64,000 nucleotides of DNA from Arthrobacter sp. NicSoilC5 (lineage in GTDB: Bacteria; Actinomycetota; Actinomycetes; Actinomycetales; Micrococcaceae). A program made the translations under genes and the position numbers. Below the pieces are notes generated by a model. It saw only the letters and a program-made list of their open reading frames with translations. It was not told the DNA's origin and searched no databases. Location of the stretch: NCBI RefSeq assembly GCF_019977395.1, contig NZ_AP024660.1, positions 4,340,001 through 4,404,000 on the forward strand. The letters run 5' to 3'. Within the stretch, counting starts at the first letter, position 1; every line of letters starts with the position of its first letter. This document shows positions 15,318 through 23,868 of this stretch, in pieces.

Positions 15318-17795
15318 TCAGCCCCCGCCTGCCCTGCCGCCGCCGTCGTCCGGCGCTGACCTGAAGCGTGCCCGGGCGTGCGGCACCCGGCGGATGGCAC
15401 GGCCGGCAGCGCTGAACGGCATCCTGAGCAGCCGGCCCAGCCGCAGGGTGACCGACGGCGGGACCCACGAAGCAGCCCAACGCCTTGGCAGCGGGGCATT
15501 GGCGCGCAGTGACGCCTCCACGGCGGCAATGCCGGCTGCAAGGTCCTGGACTGCTGCATCGGCGGAACTGGCGGCGCCCGGACGTCCATACCTGTGGTGC
15601 TCAAAGGCTGAAGTGAGGGAGGCCACCGCCCCGTGGGCGTCCTGGTCCATACCGCCGGGCTCGCCCAGCAGGGTGCTGCGGAACCGGGCCGCGTAGGCCC
15701 GCGGCGTCTCGCTGTTCCCCGCGGGGAGCCCGTAGTCGGTGCCGAGGTCCCGGAGCTCGCTCCACGCCAGCGGGACGGCCAGGTCAGGGCGCTTCGGGTG
15801 CAGCCGCCGGGACCGGGCGCCGGCGCGCACCAGGTGCGGCGCGGCGGCCAGGAGTACCAGGCCCACCGCCCCGGCCGTCCCAAGGAGCCAAGGCATCAGG
15901 GGCACGCCGTCGCCGGAGCCGCTTCCGCCTGCGCCCGGGAGGGCCTGTGCCGTTGCGCTGGGGGACGGTGCTGGTACCGGGACGGTGTCGGGAATGAGTC
16001 CGTCGTTGTTGCCCAGCGATTCCGCCACTGATGGTGCTGAGGTCTCCGTGGCGTAGTCAGGGACCACTCCCCGCGAAGGGGTCGGTTCGAAGGGCACCCA
16101 GCCCAGGCCCTGGAAGTACAGTTCCGGCCACGCGTGGGCGTCGCGGGCATCGGCCTCGTACTCAGGGAGGGACCCCTGGCCGGCCACCGTTATGGTGGCC
16201 CCTGTCAGCCTGCCGGGGGCGTAACCCACGGCAATCCTGCTCGGAATGCCCTCCAGCCTGGCCATCACGGCCATCGCCGAGGCGTAGTGGATGCAGTAGC
16301 CGCTCTTCTGCTGCAGGAAATCTGCCAGGACGGAGAGCCCGTTGCCGTCGTAGCCGCCCTGCACCGGTGACTGCAGCGAGTAGGTGAACTCGGACGAGCG
16401 CAGGTACTTCTGGATGGCCATGGCTTTCTGGTACGGCGTCCCGGCGGATCCGGCCACAGTCTGTGCAGTGGTTTTGACGATGTCCGGCACATTGCCCGGA
16501 ATGCTGGTGAAGACGTCGGGGATGCCGCGCGCCGGGGCCGAGGACTGGGCCAGCAGGGCTGCGGAGAGCTTGGGCACGGCAGAGGTCACCAGGTATTCCT
16601 GCCGCCGGGTGGTGGTGTCCGTGCCCTTGATGCTCAGCGTGGCCGGATCCCAGGTCCACTGGCCGCCCAGGCCACGGACGGTTTCAGGGGCATAGGGGAC
16701 CGGCAGGTAGGGGCTGGTGAAGGAACCGGCGTCGACGGCGGTGACCAGGCGCACCTGCTCGTCGGTGAGGACTTGATAGCCGGGGTCGATCCGGCCGTCA
16801 AGGGGGACCCGGGATACGTTGCGGTCGTCGGGGCCCCAGGAGTCGCCGTCGAAATTGTCCACGGTCACCGAGCGCAGGTAGAGGGGCGTCGGTGAATTGG
16901 TGGCGTACGTGATCCTGCCGCTTCCGTCGGGCGTGCGCAGGCTGTTGCCCAGCGTGATCATCGGGTTGAGGCCGGTGGAAGCGCCCCACGGATTCAGCCT
17001 GGACCCCTGGGGGAAGGTGCCGCGGTCGAAGCCCGGAATGGCCAGTGGCAGCACCAGGGTGGCGGCCAGGGCCACGGCCCCGGTCAGCGCGGCGCGGCGC
17101 AGCAGTCCGGGACTGCGTGCCGGTCCGCCCTGCAGCCTGCCGTCCGGGGCGAACCACTGGCTGACGGCAAGGATCAGCAGGTATCCCGCCGCGGTGGCAA
17201 GGAAACTCCCCACTCCCACGCTTTGGGGTTTGATCATGGCCGGGACCACCAGCAGGGCCAGCAGGCCGGTGCCGGAGGCGGCCGGCATCCCCAGAGGCAC
17301 CGCGAGGGCATCGACCAGAATGACCGCCAGGCCGAGCACGGCACAGACCACCATGACAATTCCGGCGTTGGGCGCCACGGGCGCTGTCTCCGCCAGCACG
17401 GTTTCGCTGGCGCGCTGGATCAGCCGGTCCAGCTCCGGCAGCGTGGCACCGGTGGGGACCACCCACAGGAAGCTGGAACCGCGGAAGAAGGTCATGGTCA
17501 GGACGCCGCCCAGCGCCACGAACCCTCCGGCGGTGACCAGCAGCGGCTGGGCGCGGACGGAACGGAGCGCGGCAAGCGTGAGGGCCACCGCCAGCACGGT
17601 GGTCATGGCGGGCCAGTACCAGTTCCAGCCGCGAAGGACACCGTTCAGGGACAGGGCCGCCCCGCAGACCGCCAAGGAGATTGCAGCCGCCATGGCCCAG
17701 GGATAGGCGCCCGCACCGGTGCGCCCCGCAGGAACCCGCCGATTGTCCCGGGCCTGGTCTCCGGAGCTCCTCGTCCGGGCCGGTGCGATGGTCAT
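15318..17795 (-). CDS. Transglutaminase-like membrane protein (TgpA / DUF3488 family)
   Basis: An 825-residue protein. The N-terminal third has about six or more transmembrane helices (DUF3488 region); an extracytoplasmic transglutaminase core follows, then one C-terminal helix (WLLGTAGAVGLVLLAA, about 635) and a cytoplasmic DUF4129-like tail. The catalytic Cys is in SGYCIHYASAMAVMARLEG (about 498) and the His in ARDAHAWPELYF (about 553). The position usually holding the third residue reads PFEPTPS, with Glu in place of Asp. The start ATG overlaps the DUF58 stop by 4 nt, so translation is probably coupled. It is the third gene of a moxR-DUF58-transglutaminase operon, a conserved actinobacterial trio of uncertain substrate. 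Confidence 0.93.
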   Translation of the reverse strand: MTIAPARTRSSGDQARDNRRVPAGRTGAGAYPWAMAAAISLAVCGAALSLNGVLRGWNWYWPAMTTVLAVALTLAALRSVRAQPLLVTAGGFVALGGVLTMTFFRGSSFLWVVPTGATLPELDRLIQRASETVLAETAPVAPNAGIVMVVCAVLGLAVILVDALAVPLGMPAASGTGLLALLVVPAMIKPQSVGVGSFLATAAGYLLILAVSQWFAPDGRLQGGPARSPGLLRRAALTGAVALAATLVLPLAIPGFDRGTFPQGSRLNPWGASTGLNPMITLGNSLRTPDGSGRITYATNSPTPLYLRSVTVDNFDGDSWGPDDRNVSRVPLDGRIDPGYQVLTDEQVRLVTAVDAGSFTSPYLPVPYAPETVRGLGGQWTWDPATLSIKGTDTTTRRQEYLVTSAVPKLSAALLAQSSAPARGIPDVFTSIPGNVPDIVKTTAQTVAGSAGTPYQKAMAIQKYLRSSEFTYSLQSPVQGGYDGNGLSVLADFLQQKSGYCIHYASAMAVMARLEGIPSRIAVGYAPGRLTGATITVAGQGSLPEYEADARDAHAWPELYFQGLGWVPFEPTPSRGVVPDYATETSAPSVAESLGNNDGLIPDTVPVPAPSPSATAQALPGAGGSGSGDGVPLMPWLLGTAGAVGLVLLAAAPHLVRAGARSRRLHPKRPDLAVPLAWSELRDLGTDYGLPAGNSETPRAYAARFRSTLLGEPGGMDQDAHGAVASLTSAFEHHRYGRPGAASSADAAVQDLAAGIAAVEASLRANAPLPRRWAASWVPPSVTLRLGRLLRMPFSAAGRAIRRVPHARARFRSAPDDGGGRAGGG

Positions 17796-19258
17796 TTCGC
17801 CACCCCCGCTCCCCGGCGGACCTCCGCTGCGGGCGCGACGGGCAGGGCGGGGTCCTGGGCAAACTGGCCCCAGGCAGCAGCAAGCCGGGTCTTCGGCGCC
17901 GCGGCTACGGCCCGCCAGCCGCCCTGCCGCAGCACATCGAGGACATCCTGAAACTCCGCGGGCCGTTCCACGGCGAGGAGTGCGAACGCATCGGTCCCGT
18001 ACGCGGCAGCCGGCGCCAGGGCTGCTGCCTCCTCCTTGGTAATCCGGCCCAACACTGCGATCAGCGGCCCCCGCATGCGGTGCGCGGACAGCTTGTCCAT
18101 CAAGCGGTCATCAAATGCCGGCGGCCCCTGGTCGCTGCCCACGTGCGTCCGCGCCCCGGCAGCAGCCCGCCGCTCTATGTTCCTGCCGGGCAGCTCCGGG
18201 TGCGCTCCGTCCCGCCGCGGGTGGAGCGTGCCGGAGAGATGGATGGCCGCCAGGCTCTCGGCGATCGACTGCAGGCCGGATGCGCCGCTGTACTCCTCCG
18301 CCCCAGGCTCCGGAGAGGAGGGCGAGTGCAGGAATGCCGGGTCGCCGGCGGCATCCAGCAGCCGAAGGCTGTAATTGCGTTCAGCCAGGTGGGCGCCGGC
18401 GGACATGGCGGCAACCACGGACCACTCGAAGGTGTCGCTGGTGGCGGGCGCATGCCCATCGTGGCCGGGAAGCCCCGGCATGGATGTTCCAAGGCCGCCG
18501 GCGAACGCGCTGGAACGGTGGTCAAGGATGATGGTCGCTTCCGGCGTGGTGACCGATTCCTCCTGCCGGACCATCAGGGCCCCGTGCCTGGCCGTCGCCG
18601 CCCAATGGACCCTCCGCATTGGGTCCCCATGGCGGTATTCGCGGGTCATGACATCGTCGTCGCTGGGATTCGCGCGCACGCGGGTGGCGGTGACGCCGTC
18701 GTTGCCCCGCGCTCCGCCCAGTCCGGTGGCAGGCAGAGCGACGGCGGCCGGCGTCACGGTGAGGACGTCGCCGTCGTCAATGGGCCGCCGGTGCAGAGAG
18801 AGGCCGAAGGGGTCGGTGAACTCTGCCGTTACCGGCCCAATCCTGAACTGCCCGCGATACCTGGACGTCAGGTGGTATTCGTAACGGCTGGTGCCGCCGG
18901 TGGCGGAACGGGACGGGAACCGGAACGCGGGTGCCTGGCCAAACTGTCCCGGCAGCCGCTCCTCCATGACCACCCGCCCGCTGCCCGGGCCGGTCCTGGC
19001 CACCGCAAGGTTGACCGTGGCCGGTGCCGACGTTTCCACCGGGGAGGGGTTGAATTCCCGGTAGACCCGGAAGCGGGGTTTCACCAGGCGGACGCCTGCG
19101 AGGGAGACGAGCGGAAGCACCAGCAGCAGCAGGGCCAGCGTCAGGAGGTCGCGGCGGCCCATGACCTGGGCCGCAGCCAGCGTGAAGGCACCGGCCGCCA
19201 GCATGCCCCATCCGCGCCTGGTGAACAGGTGCTTCGGGAGCTTGTGCAGGAAGGCCAT
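17792..19258 (-). CDS. DUF58 domain-containing protein
   Basis: A 488-residue protein with two adjacent N-terminal hydrophobic segments (about residues 16-58), then a soluble part carrying the DUF58 signature YRHGDPMRRVHWAATARHG (about 205-224) and a von Willebrand A-like region with EATIILDHRSSAF. DUF58 proteins pair with MoxR ATPases, which are thought to act on them as chaperone-like partners. It lies 9 bp downstream of moxR and overlaps the transglutaminase start by 4 nt. Function beyond this partnership is inferred only. Confidence 0.92.
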   Translation of the reverse strand: MAFLHKLPKHLFTRRGWGMLAAGAFTLAAAQVMGRRDLLTLALLLLVLPLVSLAGVRLVKPRFRVYREFNPSPVETSAPATVNLAVARTGPGSGRVVMEERLPGQFGQAPAFRFPSRSATGGTSRYEYHLTSRYRGQFRIGPVTAEFTDPFGLSLHRRPIDDGDVLTVTPAAVALPATGLGGARGNDGVTATRVRANPSDDDVMTREYRHGDPMRRVHWAATARHGALMVRQEESVTTPEATIILDHRSSAFAGGLGTSMPGLPGHDGHAPATSDTFEWSVVAAMSAGAHLAERNYSLRLLDAAGDPAFLHSPSSPEPGAEEYSGASGLQSIAESLAAIHLSGTLHPRRDGAHPELPGRNIERRAAAGARTHVGSDQGPPAFDDRLMDKLSAHRMRGPLIAVLGRITKEEAAALAPAAAYGTDAFALLAVERPAEFQDVLDVLRQGGWRAVAAAPKTRLAAAWGQFAQDPALPVAPAAEVRRGAGVAK

Positions 19259-19267
19259 GGTGTGCGC

Positions 19268-20368
19268 CTAGCGGTTCCTGCTGCCGGCGGCCGCCGCTGC
19301 CCGGTTGGGCTGCCCCGGGGCCGCCTGGGGCACGGGCAGCCGGGACAGGATGCTGCGCAGGATGCTGTGCGGGGTCTCGCCTGCGCCGGCAGCTTTCCGG
19401 TCAAGGATGATCCGGTGCGCCAGGACGGCTTCGGCCACATCACCGACGTCGTCCGGAAGCACAAAATCGCGCCCGTCCAAGGCGGCGGTGGCCTTGGCGG
19501 CGCGCAGCAGCTGCAGCATGGACCGGGGGCTCGCGCCCAGCCGCAGCAGCGGGCTTTCCCTCGTGGCCCTCCCTATCGAGACCGTGTATTCCTTCACGGG
19601 ATCCGAGACGTAGACCTGCTGGACGGTGGCGATCATGGCGGCAACATCGGAAGCTGTGACCACGGGGGTGACGGTGGCCAGCGGCGAGACTGCCTGGTGC
19701 GTCTCCAGCATCTCGATCTCTGCGTCCTTGTCCGGGTAGCCCATGGAAATCCGGGCCATGAACCTGTCCCGCTGCGCCTCCGGCAGCGGATATGTCCCTT
19801 CCATTTCGATGGGGTTCTGGGTGGCCACCACCATGAACGGCTCATCGAGTTTGTAGGACGTACCGTCCACCGTGACCTGGTGCTCCTCCATGCATTCCAG
19901 GAGGGCCGACTGGGTCTTGGCGGACGCGCGGTTGATTTCGTCGCCGATGACGATGTTGGCGAACACCGCGCCCGGCCGGAATTCGAAGAGCCTGGAGGCC
20001 TGGTTGTAGATGGACACCCCGGTCACGTCGGAAGGGAGGAGATCGGGGGTGAACTGGATGCGGTTGACGGTGCAGTCAATGGTCCGCGCGAGGGTTTTTG
20101 CCAGCAAGGTCTTTCCGACGCCGGGCACGTCCTCCACCAACAGGTGGCCCTGGGCGAGGAGGACGGTGAGCGCCAGCTTGGCGGCATCGGACTTGCCGTC
20201 GATGACGGTATTGACCGTGGTCAGGATGCGTTGCGCTGCTGCGTGGAAGGCACCGGAATCCATGGCTGCAGGCCGGTGGCCGTTCAGGTGGCTGACGGAA
20301 TCGGCGACGCCGGCCAGGTTCAGGTTCGGTGCGCCTGCGTTGTTGGCAGTGCGTCGGTGGGGTTCCAT
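19268..20368 (-). CDS. MoxR family AAA+ ATPase
   Basis: A 366-residue cytosolic ATPase. ATG 20368 (MEPHRRTANN) is preceded by AAAGG; the frame is open upstream, and an internal ATG (MDSGAFHAAAQR) is an alternative start giving a more typical length. Walker A is VPGVGKTLLAKTLA (about 73-86), Walker B is VIGDEINRASAKTQS (about 135-149), and sensor-1 is VATQNPIEMEGTYPLPEAQ. MoxR ATPases remodel or mature partner proteins, usually a DUF58/VWA protein, which is the next gene. It heads the operon. Confidence 0.95.
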   Translation of the reverse strand: MEPHRRTANNAGAPNLNLAGVADSVSHLNGHRPAAMDSGAFHAAAQRILTTVNTVIDGKSDAAKLALTVLLAQGHLLVEDVPGVGKTLLAKTLARTIDCTVNRIQFTPDLLPSDVTGVSIYNQASRLFEFRPGAVFANIVIGDEINRASAKTQSALLECMEEHQVTVDGTSYKLDEPFMVVATQNPIEMEGTYPLPEAQRDRFMARISMGYPDKDAEIEMLETHQAVSPLATVTPVVTASDVAAMIATVQQVYVSDPVKEYTVSIGRATRESPLLRLGASPRSMLQLLRAAKATAALDGRDFVLPDDVGDVAEAVLAHRIILDRKAAGAGETPHSILRSILSRLPVPQAAPGQPNRAAAAAGSRNR

Positions 20369-20519
20369 CGGCAACCTTTCAGCCCGGGTTTCACCTGGAC
20401 GTGACAGCAAGCCTGCCTTCGCCCCTCGGTGGGCGTGCGCGTGTCTTCGTTCCAGACTACTAACACAACTGCCGTGCCTGACAGAGAGTTCCGGCAAATA
20501 TAGGGGAGCCTTGGGCCGC

Positions 20520-20525
20520 TAGGCT
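20520..20525 (+). promoter_or_regulatory. -10 hexamer (TAGGCT) for tatD, probable leaderless start
   Basis: TAGGCT ends 6 nt before ATG 20532. No ribosome-binding site is visible. Confidence 0.5.
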
Positions 20526-20531
20526 GGTTGG

Positions 20532-21437
20532 ATGTGCAATTCGTCGATTCCCGCCGCCTACCGGGTACCCGCCGCAGACGCGGAACCGGAAGCGGACGCC
20601 GGGCGCCGGAAGGATTTCCCGCCTGCGCCGGAGCCCCTGCCAGTACCGGTCATGGACAACCACACCCACCTGGACTTCCCGGAAGGAAAGGGACCCGTCG
20701 GGATCAAGGCTGCACTGGATGCGGCAGAGGCCGTGGGCGTGCAGGGTGCGGTGCAGGTGGGCTGCGACCTGGAGTCCTCGCGGTTCACGGTGGAGGCGGT
20801 GGACCAGGACCAACGGCTCCTGGGAGCTGTGGCACTGCATCCCAACGATGCTCCGCACTACGCCGCCCGGGGCGCACTGGAAGCGGCCCTTGCCGAGATC
20901 GAACAGCTGGCCGCGCATCCCCGCATCCGGGCCATCGGCGAAACCGGGCTGGACTTCTACCGCACGGAGGGCGAGGGGCTGCGGCACCAGGAGTACTCCT
21001 TCAGGCGGCACATCGACATCGCCAAGCGCCTCGGCCTCACACTGCAGATCCATGACCGGGACGCTCACAGTGACGTGGTCCGTGTGCTCCGGGAGGAGGG
21101 TGCACCGCAAAGGGTGGTGTTCCACTGCTTCTCCGGTGACGAGGACCTGGCACGGACGTGTAACGAACAGGGCTGGTGGATGTCTTTTGCCGGCACCCTG
21201 ACGTTCAGGAATGCCGCCAACCTCCGTGCCGCGCTCGCGGTCGCGGACCGGGAGCTGGTCATGGTGGAAACGGACGCTCCCTTCCTGACGCCGCACCCAC
21301 ACAGGGGGCGGCCGAACGCGAGCTATATGGTCCCGTACACCGTGCGGGCCATGGCAGAATTGACAGGCTCCGACCTCGCCGCACTTTGCACCTCCATCAG
21401 CGAAAATACCCTGCGGGCATACGGATCCTGGGCTTAA
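20532..21437 (+). CDS. tatD: TatD family metal-dependent hydrolase (DNase-like)
   Basis: A 301-residue TIM-barrel hydrolase of the amidohydrolase superfamily. An unusual 40-residue N-terminal extension precedes MDNHTHLDF, where the family normally begins. Metal and active-site motifs are HTHLDF (44-49), GETGLDFYR (about 137), IHDRDAHSD (about 174), FHCFSGDEDL (about 198) and VETDAPFLTP (about 247). Members act as 3'-5' exonucleases or tRNA/DNA repair nucleases. The order tatD-rpf-rsmA-ispE is conserved across actinobacteria. If the leaderless promoter is real, the extension is translated. Confidence 0.93.
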   Translation: MCNSSIPAAYRVPAADAEPEADAGRRKDFPPAPEPLPVPVMDNHTHLDFPEGKGPVGIKAALDAAEAVGVQGAVQVGCDLESSRFTVEAVDQDQRLLGAVALHPNDAPHYAARGALEAALAEIEQLAAHPRIRAIGETGLDFYRTEGEGLRHQEYSFRRHIDIAKRLGLTLQIHDRDAHSDVVRVLREEGAPQRVVFHCFSGDEDLARTCNEQGWWMSFAGTLTFRNAANLRAALAVADRELVMVETDAPFLTPHPHRGRPNASYMVPYTVRAMAELTGSDLAALCTSISENTLRAYGSWA

Positions 21438-21486
21438 TCCCACCCTCCTGCGGCACCCTCTATCGCATACCTGGTATGCAAAAATG

Positions 21487-21516
21487 TTGGCTGCTTTATA
21501 ACGCTACGGTTACAGT
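21487..21516 (+). promoter_or_regulatory. Predicted sigma70-type promoter for rpf
   Basis: TTGGCT (21487-21492) and TACAGT (21511-21516) are separated by 18 bp. Transcription would start near 21523, about 195 nt before the chosen rpf start codon. Confidence 0.5.
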
Positions 21517-21522
21517 GGGAAA

Positions 21523-21717
21523 CTATTAGCCGGGGTCGGGGAAGGCCAACGGGTAATTTCACTCCACGTGCAGCCGGGCCGGCCTGTCCAACATCAGGCC
21601 TCGCCGCTGCGCGGAGTGTGGCGGCGCACTGGTGCCCGGACTCTCCTTTTTGAGGTTGCTCCGGGCATTTTATTGCGCATTCCCCGTGCCCGGATGGACC
21701 GAGAGTTACGGGCAATC
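21523..21717 (+). promoter_or_regulatory. Long rpf leader, possible ydaO-type (c-di-AMP) riboswitch
   Basis: The region between the predicted promoter and the rpf GTG is about 195 nt, GC-rich and without an obvious ORF. It contains GGGGAAGGCCAACGGGTAAT and, downstream, CAACATCAGGCCTCGCCG, loosely like ydaO elements. c-di-AMP riboswitches are known upstream of rpf genes in other actinobacteria. The match by eye is weak, so the class is only a suggestion. Confidence 0.3.
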
Positions 21718-22884
21718 GTGATCAAGTTCTTCACATCGGACGGCAAGTTCAGCTTTATAAAGGTTGGCGCCCAGCTGCTGGTGCTTTGCGGCCTGGTCGC
21801 AGGCCTCGTAGCCTTCGTGGGCAATAACAAAACAATCACGCTCAACGTGGACGGCCAAGCGTCGTCCGTGCAGTCCTTTGGTGGAACAGTGGAACAGGTG
21901 GTCAAGAGCGCCAACCTGGACCTGAAGCCCGGCGACCGCGTTTCCCCCTCCCTTGACGCCACCGTCCAGAACGGCACCGTCATCAACATCAACCAGGCCA
22001 AAGAAGTCAAGGTCAGCCTTGACGGGGCCGAAAAGACGGTCAACACCACGGCGCAGGACGTCGAAGACCTGGTGACTGAACTCGGTGTGGCCAGTGCCTC
22101 GTCCGTTTCGGCGCCCAAGGATGCCACCCTTTCGCTGGCCGGTTCCTACGTCTCCATCTCCACGCCCAAGACCGTCAGCATCGTGGCCGACGGCAAGGTG
22201 AACACCGCCACCACCACCGCCCCCACGGTCGGCAAGGTCCTCGAAGACTCCGGCGTAACCCTCGGGGCCAACGACCGCACCTCCCAGCCGGCCAACGCCA
22301 ACGTGGTGAACAACATGGTCATCAAGGTTTCCCGGGTTGACACCGGCCAGACCGCCGTCACCAGCGAAGACGTTCCCTTTGACACCGTCACCGCCGAAAG
22401 CGCGGACATGCTCAAGGGTGAGAAGGAAGTGACCCAGGCCGGGGCCGCCGGAAAGATCGAGCGCACCTTCAAGCTGGTGCTCGTGGACGGCCGGGAGGCT
22501 TCCCGCACCCTGGTTTCGGAAAACGTAGCGGTCCAGCCGGTCACCGAGAAGGTCACCGTGGGCACCAAAGCCAAGCCTGCACCCCAGGCCGCCGCAGCCC
22601 CCGCGGCCGCCAACACCGGCGCAGCAGCACCGGCCATGATGAACGAAGCCATGTGGGACAAGATTGCCCAGTGTGAGTCCACCGGAAACTGGAGCATCAA
22701 CAGCGGCAACGGCTACTACGGCGGCCTGCAGTTCGACATCCAGACCTGGATCGGCGCCGGCGGCGGCGCCTATGCGCCCAACGCCAGCCTGGCCACCAAG
22801 GCGCAGCAGATCGACATCGCCAACCGCGTCTACGCACAGCGTGGCCTGTCACCGTGGGGCTGCGGCTGGGCCGCCAGCCGCTGA
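21718..22884 (+). CDS. rpfB: Resuscitation-promoting factor, RpfB type
   Basis: A 388-residue exported muralytic enzyme from GTG 21718 (VIKFFTSDGKFSF); ATG 21694 is an in-frame alternative without a better ribosome-binding site. One transmembrane anchor lies at about residues 15-36. It is followed by three DUF348 repeats (each with a V-DG core, about 40-210), a G5 domain (about 212-285), an Ala/Pro linker, and the C-terminal Rpf lysozyme-like domain from about 307. That domain has the catalytic Glu in QCESTGNWSINSGNGYYGG and a Cys partner in WGCGWA. Rpf cleaves peptidoglycan and stimulates regrowth of dormant cells. A 21-bp hairpin follows the gene. Confidence 0.96.
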   Translation: MIKFFTSDGKFSFIKVGAQLLVLCGLVAGLVAFVGNNKTITLNVDGQASSVQSFGGTVEQVVKSANLDLKPGDRVSPSLDATVQNGTVININQAKEVKVSLDGAEKTVNTTAQDVEDLVTELGVASASSVSAPKDATLSLAGSYVSISTPKTVSIVADGKVNTATTTAPTVGKVLEDSGVTLGANDRTSQPANANVVNNMVIKVSRVDTGQTAVTSEDVPFDTVTAESADMLKGEKEVTQAGAAGKIERTFKLVLVDGREASRTLVSENVAVQPVTEKVTVGTKAKPAPQAAAAPAAANTGAAAPAMMNEAMWDKIAQCESTGNWSINSGNGYYGGLQFDIQTWIGAGGGAYAPNASLATKAQQIDIANRVYAQRGLSPWGCGWAASR

Positions 22885-22907
22885 TCGGCCGGCATCAACG
22901 CGCAAAA

Positions 22908-22954
22908 AACGGCTGTGGCCGGCCCCGGGTACTCCGGGGCCGGCCACAGCCGTT
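22908..22954. terminator. 21-bp hairpin after rpf
   Basis: A perfect 21-bp stem (22908-22928 with 22934-22954), loop GTACT. An A6 run flanks the left arm, so the T-tract belongs to the minus strand; on the plus strand the hairpin alone would have to end rpf transcription. Confidence 0.65.
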
Positions 22955-22983
22955 AACGGGGGAGGGCCAAGTGCCGCGCGGGA

Positions 22984-22989
22984 TAGGAT
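22984..22989 (+). promoter_or_regulatory. -10 hexamer (TAGGAT) for rsmA, probable leaderless start
   Basis: TAGGAT ends 6 nt before GTG 22996. No ribosome-binding site is present. Confidence 0.5.
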
Positions 22990-22995
22990 ACCTAG

Positions 22996-23868
22996 GTGAC
23001 TGAACCGATCCCCGCCGTTCCCGCACCGTTGTTCGGTGCCTCCGACATACGCCGGATGGCAGAGGAAATTGGGGTCAGGCCCACCAAGACCCTGGGCCAA
23101 AACTTTGTCATTGACGGCAATACCATCCGCCGGATTGTGGCCGCGGCAGGCGTGGGGCCGGATGAAACAGTGCTCGAGGTCGGTCCGGGGCTGGGCTCCC
23201 TGACGCTGGGGCTGCTCGACGCGGCAGCGGCGGTCGTCGCCGTCGAAATCGATCCGGTCCTTGCCGCAAAGCTCCCCGAAACCGTGAACGAATGGCGCCC
23301 GGCCGCTGCAAACGCGTTTCACCTGGTGCACGCCGATGCCATGAAGGTCACCGAACTGCCGGTGCAACCCACGGCGCTCGTAGCCAACCTGCCCTACAAC
23401 GTGGCAGTTCCCGTGGTGCTGCACCTCCTGCAGCATTTCCCCAGCCTGCAGCACGGCCTGGTGATGGTGCAGGACGAGGTGGCAGACCGGTTGGCAGCCG
23501 GACCCGGATCCAAAACCTACGGTGTTCCCTCCGTCAAGGCCGCCTGGTACAGCCAGATGCGCAAGGCCGGCGTGATCGGCATGAACGTCTTTTGGCCGGC
23601 CCCCAAAATCCATTCCGGGCTTGTGGCCTTCACCCGCCGCGAACCCCCCGCCACCACCGCCACCCGCGAACAGGTGTTTGCCGTCGTGGACGCCGCGTTT
23701 GCGCAGCGGCGCAAAACGCTCCGGGCCGCCCTGGCAGGCTGGGCCGGGGGAGCGCCGGAAGCTGAGCGTTGCCTGCTGGCAGCCGGCGTCGACCCCACCG
23801 CACGCGGCGAGGTCATCGACATCGCCGCATTCGCCAGGATCGCCGAAGCCAGGGAAAACCGCCCGTGA
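22996..23868 (+). CDS. rsmA: 16S rRNA (adenine1518/1519-N6)-dimethyltransferase
   Basis: A 290-residue KsgA/RsmA enzyme that dimethylates two adjacent adenines near the 3' end of 16S rRNA. Motifs are [19 protein letters not shown] (about 32-50), the SAM-binding [15 protein letters not shown] (about 61-75), [13 protein letters not shown] and the catalytic loop [10 protein letters not shown] (about 131-140). The start is GTG 22996. The TGA stop overlaps the ispE GTG (GTGA), so the two are translationally coupled. The context is the conserved rpf-ksgA-ispE string. Confidence 0.97.
   Translation: MTEPIPAVPAPLFGASDIRRMAEEIGVRPTKTLGQNFVIDGNTIRRIVAAAGVGPDETVLEVGPGLGSLTLGLLDAAAAVVAVEIDPVLAAKLPETVNEWRPAAANAFHLVHADAMKVTELPVQPTALVANLPYNVAVPVVLHLLQHFPSLQHGLVMVQDEVADRLAAGPGSKTYGVPSVKAAWYSQMRKAGVIGMNVFWPAPKIHSGLVAFTRREPPATTATREQVFAVVDAAFAQRRKTLRAALAGWAGGAPEAERCLLAAGVDPTARGEVIDIAAFARIAEARENRP

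Noticed and set aside
17681..20404. A 907-codon open frame antisense to the moxR/DUF58/transglutaminase operon
   Set aside because: It crosses three real genes in the opposite strand, shows no motif, and is the expected shadow frame of GC-rich coding sequence.
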